Positions 14,584-21,211 of a DNA stretch of 21,211 nucleotides are shown piece after piece. Source of the stretch: Deltaproteobacteria bacterium (GTDB lineage Bacteria; Myxococcota_A; Polyangia; Polyangiales; Ga0077539); the NCBI GenBank assembly GCA_947494865.1, contig CANMAT010000005.1, positions 1 through 21,211 on the forward strand. Reading direction: 5' to 3'. The stretch's first letter is position 1. Every line of letters begins with the position of its first letter. Both the position numbers and the translations under genes were made by a program. Under the pieces are notes generated by a model that did no database searches, had not been told where the DNA came from, and worked only from the letters and a program-made list of their open reading frames with translations.

Positions 14584-16305
14584 TCAGAACCCCTGGAGGT
14601 CCTCCCACGCGAAGAGGTGCTCGTGCGACGAGACCATGAGCGTGAGCAGGTCGAGCGCGCCGCGGCCCCCCTGGAGCGCGCCGCCCAGCGTGGCGAGCAG
14701 CGCGCGCGCCGCGGCCGGCGCCTCGGGCGGGTCGGGCGTGCGCCAGGGCGGCGGCACCACCGCGGGTGACTCTTCGAAGCGCCCGCCCGCGAGGGTCTTG
14801 GCGCGCTCGAGGGCGAGGTCGAGGCCGCCCAACCGGTCCACCAGTCCCGCGGTGTGCGCGTCGGCGCCCGCGTACACCCGACCGCGCGCGAGGGGTTCGA
14901 CGTCGGCCGCATCGCGCTTGCGGCCGCGCGCCACCACCGCCACAAAATCGCCGTAGAACCCGTCGATCTCGCGGTCGAAGGCCGCCCGGTCGCCGTCGTC
15001 CCAGGTGCGAAACGGTGACATGAGGTCGGCGCGCTCGCCGCGGCGGATCACCTCGTGCGAGAGCGAGAGCTTCTCGAGCGTGCGCGCGGCGGCGAAGCGC
15101 AGCGCGATGACCCCGATGGAGCCCGTCACCGTCGTGGGCTGCGCCACGATCTCGTGCGCGAGCGCGCCGACGTAGTAGCCCCCCGAGGCCGCCACGTCGG
15201 CGAAGTAGGCCACCACGGGCTTCTTCTCGCGCAGCCGATCGACCTCGCGCGCGATGAGGTCGCTCGCGAGGGCGCTGCCGCCGCGCGTGTCGACGTGGAG
15301 CACCACCGCGCCCAGCGCCTCGCTCTCGCGCGCCACGCGCAGGGCGCCGATGATGCGCCGCGCGTCGGCCACGGGCCCGAACGCGACGCGCGACTCGGTC
15401 ACGATGGGGCCGCGCACGGCCACCACGCCCACGCGACGCGCGGGCACCACGGCGCGAAACCGCGACGCGCGCGCGAGCCCCAGGTACGCCGCGGCGGGCA
15501 CCCTGCGCACGGCGCCGCGCGCGCCGAGCACCGCAGGGAGCTCGTCGTCGTAGGCCGTCGCGTCGAGCATCCCCTCGCGCGCGGCGTCGACGGCGCGCCA
15601 TGGCCCCTGGTCGATCCAGCGGCGTGCGGTGTCGTCGTCGACCTTGCGGCCGTCGGCGATCGCGCGCACGAGCGCGCCGTGAAAGCGCGCGAGGAGCGCC
15701 TCGGTCTGCCGTCGGTTGGCCTCGGAGAACGAGTCGCGCGTGAAGGCCTCGGCGGCGCTCTTGTACTCGCGCCGCGCGAACACCTCGGCCTCGATGCCCC
15801 CGCGCGCGAGGAGCCCGCGCACGAAGGTGATCCCCGCCGCCACGCCGAGGGGCGCGATGGTAGCCTGGGCCGTGGCGACCAGGCGATCGGCCGCGGCGGC
15901 CACGAAGTACTCGCGCGTCGCGGCCCCCTCGGGGAGATAGGCCACCACGCGCTTGCCCGCGGCGCGCAGGGCGGCGATGGCGTCGCGGACGCTCGTGGCG
16001 ACGGCCCAGCCGCACTCGAGGGCGCGCACCCGCAGGATCACGCCCTCGACGTCGGCGTCGGCCGCGACCGCGTCGAAGAGTTCGCGCACGACGGCCACGG
16101 TCGTGTGCGGGCGCGACACCGACGAGGCGCCGAGCACGATCTCGCGGGGCGAGCGAAAGCGCGGCCGCGGGCGCTCTATCTCGGTGATCGAGCCCTCGAG
16201 GGCGAGCTCGACCCAGGCGCCGCGGGGCACGAGGCTGCGACGGCGGAGGAGCGTGAACGGGAGGAGCGCGGCGCGCGCCGTGTTGGAGAGCAGTGCGGTG
16301 AGCAT
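14584..16305 (-). CDS. sppA: Signal peptide peptidase SppA, 67K type
   Basis: SppA is a membrane-associated serine protease with a Ser/Lys dyad that degrades cleaved signal peptides. This 573-aa protein has the tandem two-domain layout of the 67K (E. coli-like) form. The lysine lies in EYKSAAEAFTRDSFSEANRR (K182 from ATG 16305) in the first domain. The nucleophile lies in YFADVAASGGYYVG (S374) in the second. TGSIGVIAL follows as in the family. The N-terminus (MLTALLSNTARAALLPFTLLRRR) is moderately hydrophobic and may anchor it. A longer start at 16344 would overlap the upstream lipoprotein gene by 23 nt, so ATG 16305 is preferred (GAGAAG about 11 nt upstream). It lies 16 bp after the lipoprotein gene and is probably the last gene of that operon. 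Confidence 0.92.
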   Translation of the reverse strand: MLTALLSNTARAALLPFTLLRRRSLVPRGAWVELALEGSITEIERPRPRFRSPREIVLGASSVSRPHTTVAVVRELFDAVAADADVEGVILRVRALECGWAVATSVRDAIAALRAAGKRVVAYLPEGAATREYFVAAAADRLVATAQATIAPLGVAAGITFVRGLLARGGIEAEVFARREYKSAAEAFTRDSFSEANRRQTEALLARFHGALVRAIADGRKVDDDTARRWIDQGPWRAVDAAREGMLDATAYDDELPAVLGARGAVRRVPAAAYLGLARASRFRAVVPARRVGVVAVRGPIVTESRVAFGPVADARRIIGALRVARESEALGAVVLHVDTRGGSALASDLIAREVDRLREKKPVVAYFADVAASGGYYVGALAHEIVAQPTTVTGSIGVIALRFAAARTLEKLSLSHEVIRRGERADLMSPFRTWDDGDRAAFDREIDGFYGDFVAVVARGRKRDAADVEPLARGRVYAGADAHTAGLVDRLGGLDLALERAKTLAGGRFEESPAVVPPPWRTPDPPEAPAAARALLATLGGALQGGRGALDLLTLMVSSHEHLFAWEDLQGF

Positions 16306-16321
16306 CGTAGGTGGCGCTTCT

Positions 16322-17146
16322 CTAGCGCTGCCCGATGAGATCACCAGGGGAGCGCGGCAGGAGCTTGGGGTTGTAGAAGTACGTCACGACGCCCGTGACG
16401 CGATCCCAGCGGGTGCCCGCGCGCGCACCGGGAATGGGCGTGAGCTGCGGCGCGAGCGAGAGCCCCGTGCGCGCGGGGCCCGCGATGATCATCTCGCCGA
16501 AGCGCGCGTCGGGGTCGGTGGCGGCGGTGACGTTCTCAACGGTGACGAGCACGCCCATGAGCGCGCGGTAGTGCGCGAGGATCTCGTCGAGGGTGACGGC
16601 GACGGGCTCGACCGGGGGCGCGACGCCCGCGCGCACCAGCACGGCCGAGGCCACCTGCGGGAGGAAGTTGCCCTCGGCGAAGGGCGCGCCGCACGTGGCG
16701 CACGTGAACTCGTTGTAGGCCCCGCCGGTGACGTCGACGAGGTCGCCCACGGCGGGTCGGTAGCCCGTGGGCGAGAACGACGGAGAGAACATCGAGATGG
16801 CGCACACGCGCCCGCCCGCGCCGGGCAGGAGCGGGCACGGGGCGAAGCGGTCGGTGGCGTCGCCGGCGGCGGAGACCTCTTGCGCCCAGAGGGTGCCGAC
16901 GCGCCCCGACCGCGTCTCGTCGTACGCGTCGATCGCCGTGACGCGCAGCGCGCGGAGGTTGACCCCTGCCCCCTCGGCGAGGCGCGGGTTGCGCGCGCGC
17001 AAGGTGCGAACGGTGAGATCTCCCAGCCGGCGCGGAGGCAGATCGCAGGAGCGGTCGGGCTCGTCGCAGCCGGCCTCGCGCGTGCCGCTACACCCCACGA
17101 TCGAGACCCATAGAGCGAGCGAGAGTGCGAGCGCGGTGCGAGCCAT
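16322..17146 (-). CDS. Putative lipoprotein with possible OB-fold domain
   Basis: This 274-aa protein starts MARTALALSLALWVSIVGCSG, a lipoprotein signal peptide with lipobox IVGC and lipid-anchored Cys19. The mature part has several Cys residues (including PFAEG-preceding CATC). A segment starting LRALRVTAIDAYDE, continuing through GTLWAQEV to GDLVDVTGGAYNEF and later VLVTVENVTA, resembles the OB-fold-like beta barrel seen in many exported myxobacterial proteins. This is only a resemblance. I chose ATG 17146; a GTG at 17170 is in frame, but it lies in a TAGGGT segment that looks like part of a promoter. It sits between the cNMP-binding protein gene (37 bp) and sppA (16 bp) on the same strand. 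Function unknown. Confidence 0.8.
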   Translation of the reverse strand: MARTALALSLALWVSIVGCSGTREAGCDEPDRSCDLPPRRLGDLTVRTLRARNPRLAEGAGVNLRALRVTAIDAYDETRSGRVGTLWAQEVSAAGDATDRFAPCPLLPGAGGRVCAISMFSPSFSPTGYRPAVGDLVDVTGGAYNEFTCATCGAPFAEGNFLPQVASAVLVRAGVAPPVEPVAVTLDEILAHYRALMGVLVTVENVTAATDPDARFGEMIIAGPARTGLSLAPQLTPIPGARAGTRWDRVTGVVTYFYNPKLLPRSPGDLIGQR

Positions 17147-17183
17147 CGGAGCGGGCGCGGACCCTATCACGACTCGCGACGCA

Positions 17184-18482
17184 TCAAATGAGCACCTCGA
17201 CCTCTTCGGAGCTCGTGAGGGCCAGCGAGGTGTCGATGGCGCGCAGCTCGGCGAGGTTCTCGAAGTACGCGCGCAGCGCGGGCACGCCCGCCACGAGCCG
17301 TTCGAAGAGCTCGCGCGCGAGGAAGAGCGCGGTGCAGTCGCGCGTGGCGGTCACCGTTGCGGTCGTGGCGGCGTTGCGCAGGAGCGAGATCTCGCCGAAC
17401 ACGTCGGCCCCGCCGAGGCGCGCGACCTCGACCTCGCCGATCTCCCCCTCGGCGGCGACGCGCACCTCGCCGAGGAGAAGCACATAGAGCCCGCGGCCCG
17501 CCTCGCCTTGTCGAATGAGGGTGGTGCCCGCGGGGCATCGCAGGGTTTCGAAGCGGTCGGCGAGCGCGTGCCGCTGCGCGTCGTCGAAGGGCTTGAAGAG
17601 CGCGTGCGTGGCGAGCAGGTTGGCCACGAGGCGCTGCTGCACGAAGCGCTCGAGCGCGGCGGCCACGACTGCGAGTTCGCCGCCCAACGACGCGAGCGCG
17701 GCGCGGCCGAACACGAGGAGGTCGCAGTCGCTCGTGGCCGTCACGGTGGCCATGCGCGGCGCGCTCGAGACCAGGGCCATCTCGCCGAGCACCGACGACT
17801 CGCCGGGCCGCGCGAGCACCGTGCGACCGTCGTCGCGGGCCACCTCGACGGTGCCGCGCGCGAGCATGAAGAACGCCTCCGCGGGCTCTCCCTCGCGGAG
17901 GATCACGGCCCCTTCGGGCACTCGCACGAGGTCGACGGCGCGCAGCACCCGCGCGAACGCGTCGCGCGGCAGCTCTGACAGCAGCGGGATCGGCGCCACC
18001 GTGGGCGGGTACACCGGCAGCCCCTCGCGTGAGGTCGCCACCGCGAGCGCCGACGCGAGGAGCGTCTTCTCGTCGAGGTCGCTCGGGAGCCACGCGCCGC
18101 GCGGCACCGCGGCCTCGGGGTCGGGGAGGCCCAGTCGCACGGCGCGCCCCAGCGTCGGCGCCCCCTGCGCGTACCGATCTGCGAGGGCCGCGAAGGCCTC
18201 GTTCGCAGCCGGGTCGAGCGCGCCGAGCACCTTGATCGCCACGGCGGTCTTGAGCGGTCGCCCTGCCGCGGCCGTCTCGCGCGCGACGGCGGTGTAGGCG
18301 TCGACGGCAGCGCGCGTCTGGCCCGCTGCGAGGAGCCCGTCGGCGATACGCAGCCGCGCGTCGAAATCGTGCGGCGCCGATCGCACCAGGGCCACCAGAC
18401 GCTCGAGGGCGCCGCGGGTGTCCCCCGCGCGGAGACAGCGGTCGGCCGCACTCGCAATCTCTCGTCGGGTCGTGGCGTTCAT
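17184..18482 (-). CDS. TPR-like plus tandem cyclic-nucleotide-binding domain protein
   Basis: A 432-aa cytoplasmic protein. Residues about 1-100 are TPR-like helices (LRAGDTRGALERLVALVRSA and AAGQTRAAVDAYTAVARE). Two cNMP-binding (CRP-like) domains follow, about 164-265 and 295-395. The first ends in GEMALVSSAPRMATVTA and keeps the phosphate-binding Arg (R243 with ATG 18482). The second reads GEISLLRNAATTATVTA, where Thr replaces that Arg, so it may bind no ligand or a different one. There is no DNA-binding domain, so it is a protein-level sensor or scaffold and not a CRP-type regulator. ATG 18482 is preferred over a GTG at 18566 because the extension has no domain character. It is the first gene of the run that includes the lipoprotein and sppA. 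Ligand identity is unknown. Confidence 0.88.
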   Translation of the reverse strand: MNATTRREIASAADRCLRAGDTRGALERLVALVRSAPHDFDARLRIADGLLAAGQTRAAVDAYTAVARETAAAGRPLKTAVAIKVLGALDPAANEAFAALADRYAQGAPTLGRAVRLGLPDPEAAVPRGAWLPSDLDEKTLLASALAVATSREGLPVYPPTVAPIPLLSELPRDAFARVLRAVDLVRVPEGAVILREGEPAEAFFMLARGTVEVARDDGRTVLARPGESSVLGEMALVSSAPRMATVTATSDCDLLVFGRAALASLGGELAVVAAALERFVQQRLVANLLATHALFKPFDDAQRHALADRFETLRCPAGTTLIRQGEAGRGLYVLLLGEVRVAAEGEIGEVEVARLGGADVFGEISLLRNAATTATVTATRDCTALFLARELFERLVAGVPALRAYFENLAELRAIDTSLALTSSEEVEVLI

Positions 18483-18581
18483 CGCGCGATAGGGTCGAAC
18501 GGAGCACGCCACCCGGTCAACCCGCGGTTCGCTGCCGCAGCGAGGTGATGCCTCGCGGGTGCGCACCGCCGGGCGCGAGTT

Positions 18582-18597
18582 GTAAAGTCAGCTTTAC
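18582..18597. repeat. Inverted repeat GTAAAG-TCAG-CTTTAC
   Basis: Perfect 6-bp arms with a 4-nt spacer, in AT-richer DNA that stands out from the surroundings. It is about 100 bp upstream of the cNMP-binding gene start and could be an operator. Confidence 0.75.
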
Positions 18598-18603
18598 GGC
18601 GGA

Positions 18604-18636
18604 GCTACACAGTGTGCAGTCGGCTATACAATGTGC
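18604..18636. repeat. Direct repeat of a 14-bp element, 19-bp period
   Basis: GCTACACAGTGTGC (18604-18617) and GCTATACAATGTGC (18623-18636) match at 12 of 14 positions with starts 19 bp apart, close to two helical turns. The first copy contains ACAC-A-GTGT. This looks like paired regulator-binding sites. Confidence 0.6.
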
Positions 18637-18705
18637 CCGGTGCCGTCGAGATGCGCCGGGGCCTTTGCGAGGGGAATGTGCGCGGCCAGGGCCGGATTGT
18701 TTCCG

Positions 18706-18722
18706 TGGCATGCGCGCTGCAA
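18706..18722 (+). promoter_or_regulatory. Possible sigma54 promoter upstream of the NtrC-type activator
   Basis: TGGCATGCGCGCTGCAA has the invariant GG (18707-18708) and GC (18719-18720) separated by 10 nt and differs little from TGGCACG-N4-TTGCA. It is about 440 bp upstream of the gene at 19162. In DNA this GC-rich such matches arise by chance, so the call is weak. Confidence 0.25.
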
Positions 18723-19161
18723 TGGCCTCCACGACACGGCGCTCGCTGGGCGCCGCGCGCGATGTCGGAAGCGTTCTACATCTGATAGGGAAAGAAGATC
18801 CGACACGCCGAAGACCGTAACAACCGCCGCGGGGCGAAGGCACATCGTTCGGGGAGCGAGCGTGTCGAGCTGAGCGGGTGTTGCGCGTCGCGATCACCGC
18901 GTGATGCCAAGAGGAGGTCAGCGCGACGCCACCGGCGGGGGAGTGGCGCGCGGGATCTCTGCAGGGGGGCGCATCCAGGGGAGGTCGCACGGAGGTCGCC
19001 GCCTCATCGGAGCACACGTCGTCGGGGGGGCGTGCGATCGGTGGGGCGGCGACGCCGAGCGTGGGGTGTTCGCCAGGATTGGGCGCGTTGCGCAGAAGCT
19101 CTACGCGCGGGGGCGATTGGGTTAGCATCGGCGCCGCCTGCGCGAGCGCGGGCGACGAACC

Positions 19162-20592
19162 ATGACGACGCCCCCTTCGGCAGGAACGATTCTCATCGTC
19201 GACGACGACACCTCGGTCGGTCGCGTGCTTCACGCGCTCGTGCGCCAGGACGGCATCAACGCGAAGCATGTGACCTCGGGCGAGCTCGCCCTCGAGGTGC
19301 TCGCGCGCGAGGCGATCGACGTGATCGTGACCGACCTGCGCATGGTGGGCATGAGCGGCATGGAGCTGCTGCAGCACGTCCGCGCGCGTTGGCCCGACAT
19401 TCCGGTGATCATGATGACGGCGCACGGCACCGTCGACGTGGCCGTCGAGGCGATGAAGAAGGGCGCCGCGGACTTCGTGACGAAGCCCTTCGAGCGCGCG
19501 CAGATCCTCTTCACGATTCGCAAGGCGCTCGCGTCGGTGGCCGCGTCGTCGTCCGAGGCGCCGCCTCCCGTCGAGGTACCCTCGCCAGGCGGCTTCGTGG
19601 GCACCTCCGCGCCGATGCGCGAGGTGCGCGACCTCTTGCGTCGCGCCGCGCAGGGCAACGCCACGGTGCTCATCCGCGGCGAGTCAGGAACGGGCAAGGA
19701 GCTCGCGGCGCGCTTCGTCCACGCGTCGTCTCCGCGGCGCGCGGGCCCCTTCGTGGCGCTGCACTGCGCCGCCCTCCCCGACGCCCTGCTCGAGAGCGAG
19801 CTCTTCGGTTACGAGAAGGGCGCCTTCACGGGCGCCACGGTGCGCAAGCCCGGGCGCGTCGAGCTCGCGCAGGGTGGCACCCTCTTTCTCGACGAGATCG
19901 GCGAGCTCACACCCACGATGCAGGTAAAGCTGCTCCGCGTGCTTCAGGAGAAAGAGTTCGAACGCCTCGGAGGCACGCAGACGCTGAAGGCCGACGTGCG
20001 CTTCGTCGCCGCCACGCACCGCCCGCTCGAAGACCTGGTCGCCCGCGGCGAGTTTCGCGAAGACCTCTTCTACCGCCTGAACGTGGTGCCCGCGTGGATG
20101 CCCCCGCTGCGCGCCCGACTGGACGACATCGACGCGCTGGCGCAGCACTTCTGCGTGGCGCTCGGTGCCGCGAACGGTCGCGTCGACGCGAGCCTCGACG
20201 CCGACGCGCTCGCGGCGCTCCGCGAGCAGCCGTGGCGCGGCAACGTGCGACAGCTCCAGAACTTCATCGAGCGCCTCGTGGTGCTCTCGCCCGCGTCGCG
20301 CCTCACGCGCGCCGACGTCGAGCGGGAGCTCGCGAGACACCCGGCGTTCGAGACTTCGTCGCGGCCCTCGGCGCCTGCCGTCGCGGCGTCGACGCCGCCG
20401 CCTGCGCCCTCGGTGCCCCCAGGCGCCAACGGCGCTCGCAAGACCCTCGACGAACAGCGGCGCGAGACCGAGCGCGAGGCGCTGATCACTGCGCTCCAGC
20501 GGGCCAACGACAACCGCACGGTGGCGGCTCGCATTCTCGGGGTGAGCCGCCGCACGCTCTACAACAAGCTCGAAGAGTACGGGCTATCGTAG
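19162..20592 (+). CDS. NtrC-family sigma54-dependent response regulator
   Basis: The protein is 476 aa with a complete NtrC layout. The receiver (about 8-125) has D14-D16, phospho-acceptor D58 in VTDLRMVGMSG, T86 and K108. The AAA+ domain (about 145-375) has Walker A GESGTGKE (173-180), the sigma54-contact loop GAFTGA (220-225), Walker B GGTLFLDE (238-245) and the REDLFYRLNV segment. A Pro/Ala linker (about 395-425) leads to a Fis-type HTH (about 449-473, RTVAARILGVSRRTLYNKL). It therefore opens sigma54 promoters on phosphorylation by an unknown kinase. ATG 19162 has no clear Shine-Dalgarno; a TAGCAT at 19123-19128 may be a -10. It converges with the receiver gene at 20604, with 11 bp between the stops. 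No target gene is identifiable here. Confidence 0.95.
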   Translation: MTTPPSAGTILIVDDDTSVGRVLHALVRQDGINAKHVTSGELALEVLAREAIDVIVTDLRMVGMSGMELLQHVRARWPDIPVIMMTAHGTVDVAVEAMKKGAADFVTKPFERAQILFTIRKALASVAASSSEAPPPVEVPSPGGFVGTSAPMREVRDLLRRAAQGNATVLIRGESGTGKELAARFVHASSPRRAGPFVALHCAALPDALLESELFGYEKGAFTGATVRKPGRVELAQGGTLFLDEIGELTPTMQVKLLRVLQEKEFERLGGTQTLKADVRFVAATHRPLEDLVARGEFREDLFYRLNVVPAWMPPLRARLDDIDALAQHFCVALGAANGRVDASLDADALAALREQPWRGNVRQLQNFIERLVVLSPASRLTRADVERELARHPAFETSSRPSAPAVAASTPPPAPSVPPGANGARKTLDEQRRETEREALITALQRANDNRTVAARILGVSRRTLYNKLEEYGLS

Positions 20593-20603
20593 TCGGGCTG
20601 CGC

Positions 20604-20987
20604 TCAGTGGCCGATCGCCTTGCGCATGGCGTCGAGGAGCTCGCCCCCGCGAAAGGGCTTCTGAAGAAACACCGTCGCCGAGGCCAGCGTGGCGTTGCTG
20701 ATGCCGCGCGGGTCGAAGCCCGACGAGAGCACCACGGGCATCGTCGGGGCGCTCGCGCGCAGGCGCGAGAGCACCTCGGCGCCTGGCAGGTCGGGGAGCG
20801 ACAGGTCGAGGTACACCGCCCGCAGCGTTGACGCGTTGGCGCCGAACGCTGCGAGACCCTCAGTCGCGTTGGCCGCGCGGTTCACCACGTATCCCGCGTG
20901 GCGAAGCGTGCGCTCGATCACATTCATCACCAAATCATCGTCTTCGACGACGAGGACCTCGACCGCATCGCCATCAGGGTTTGTCAT
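20604..20987 (-). CDS. Stand-alone receiver-domain response regulator
   Basis: A 127-aa protein consisting of one receiver domain: acidic pocket VVEDDD (E15-D18), phospho-acceptor D61 in AVYLDLSLPDLPG, S88/S89 at the switch position, and K110 in FLQKPF. No output domain is present, so it acts by protein contact or as a phosphate sink or relay, as CheY- and Spo0F-type proteins do. The ATG at 20987 has no strong Shine-Dalgarno. It is followed upstream by a 105-bp gap and the tail of another minus-strand gene. The neighbouring NtrC-type gene is convergent, so co-transcription is not possible. Its kinase is unknown. Confidence 0.9.
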   Translation of the reverse strand: MTNPDGDAVEVLVVEDDDLVMNVIERTLRHAGYVVNRAANATEGLAAFGANASTLRAVYLDLSLPDLPGAEVLSRLRASAPTMPVVLSSGFDPRGISNATLASATVFLQKPFRGGELLDAMRKAIGH

Positions 20988-21092
20988 GATGGCGCGATCA
21001 TCGCCGACGGAGCCCTCGAAGAGAAGGGGGACGACGATCGAATGGTCGGTGATGGGTGAGCATCAACCGTTGGTCGCCTGCAGCAGCGTGTT

Positions 21093-21211
21093 TCAGCGCG
21101 CAGCGGGCGGCGCAGGAATCTGCCGGACGGGCGCCTCGCGCGGGCGACGATAGATCGGAGGATTGATGATCGGACCGATCCCCGTGGTGCTCCCCTGCGC
21201 GATGGGGGTGC
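21093..21211 (-). CDS. C-terminal tail of an unknown protein, cut by the window edge
   Basis: A minus-strand frame is open from the right edge to a TGA at 21093-21095 and encodes 38 residues: GIGPIINPPIYRRPREAPVR within a Pro-rich tail ending PAPPAAR. The lower Arg bias and regular Pro spacing look more like a real coding tail than the neighbouring frames. No family can be named from so little. It is 105 bp upstream of the receiver gene on the same strand. Confidence 0.4.
   Translation of the reverse strand, partial: TPIAQGSTTGIGPIINPPIYRRPREAPVRQIPAPPAAR

Larger units (their letters stand above)
18483..19161. other. Gene-free region of 679 bp between divergent genes
   Basis: I found no convincing gene on either strand. 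Frames that are open here give Arg/His/Pro-rich translations without domain character, and the long minus-strand frame over 18517-19425 runs into the antisense of the NtrC-type gene. The region holds the AT-richer repeat island at 18582-18636 and a possible sigma54 promoter at 18706-18722. It probably contains the promoters of both the cNMP-binding gene (leftward) and the NtrC-type gene (rightward). A small RNA cannot be excluded. Confidence 0.7.

Noticed and set aside
16306..16344. Longer SppA start at 16344
   Set aside because: It would overlap the lipoprotein gene by 23 nt and adds 13 residues with no family character. ATG 16305 gives a better N-terminus.
18517..19425. A 302-codon minus-strand frame across the gene-free region
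   Set aside because: Its first third is antisense to the NtrC-type receiver domain, and the rest is Arg/Pro/His-rich with no recognisable domain or ribosome site.

Overview
The window is very GC-rich, with codons mostly ending in G or C, so long open frames appear on both strands and most are shadows. The best lineage clue is the matrixin-type protein at 11080-12627. It ends in a Cys-rich GCGC motif, a short hydrophobic helix and an Arg cluster, which is the MYXO-CTERM sorting signal. Together with expanded Uma2 genes, an NtrC-type activator, orphan receiver proteins and a cyclic-nucleotide-binding/TPR protein, this points to a Myxococcota chromosome (Polyangia-like by inference).

Layout. 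(a) 2-1650: two convergent Uma2-family nuclease-like genes, the first cut by the window edge. (b) 1699-9014, minus strand: a closely spaced run read right to left. It contains a large putative zinc metallopeptidase (801 aa), a partner of unknown family (317 aa), a second metallopeptidase (657 aa), a second partner (357 aa) and a GT-A-like glycosyltransferase, and may extend into the second Uma2 gene. The two peptidase/partner pairs are diverged copies of one another. I consider this the most novel content of the window. (c) 9103-10929: glmS, a housekeeping gene. (d) 11080-13208: a secreted matrixin-like metalloprotease translationally coupled to a small exported protein, with a good sigma70-like promoter. 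(e) 13508-14576, plus strand: an Hpt protein and a response regulator with a Cys-x2-Cys output domain, coupled, with no kinase nearby. (f) 14584-18482, minus strand: a possible operon of a tandem cNMP-binding/TPR protein, a lipoprotein and SppA (67K-type signal peptide peptidase). (g) 18483-19161: a 679-bp gene-free region with an AT-richer repeat island and a possible sigma54 promoter. (h) 19162-20987: an NtrC-family sigma54 activator convergent with a stand-alone receiver protein. (i) 21093 to the edge: the C-terminal tail of a further minus-strand gene.

How the genes may work together. The window mixes chromosomal housekeeping genes (glmS, sppA), phosphorelay and second-messenger signalling parts, and an accessory block. 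In that block, two metallopeptidases without signal peptides each sit immediately upstream of a cognate partner. This repeated pairing suggests either an effector/immunity or an enzyme/adaptor relationship. The sequence alone does not decide between them, and no secretion apparatus genes are visible here. I found no rRNA, tRNA, CRISPR array, insertion sequence or prophage gene.
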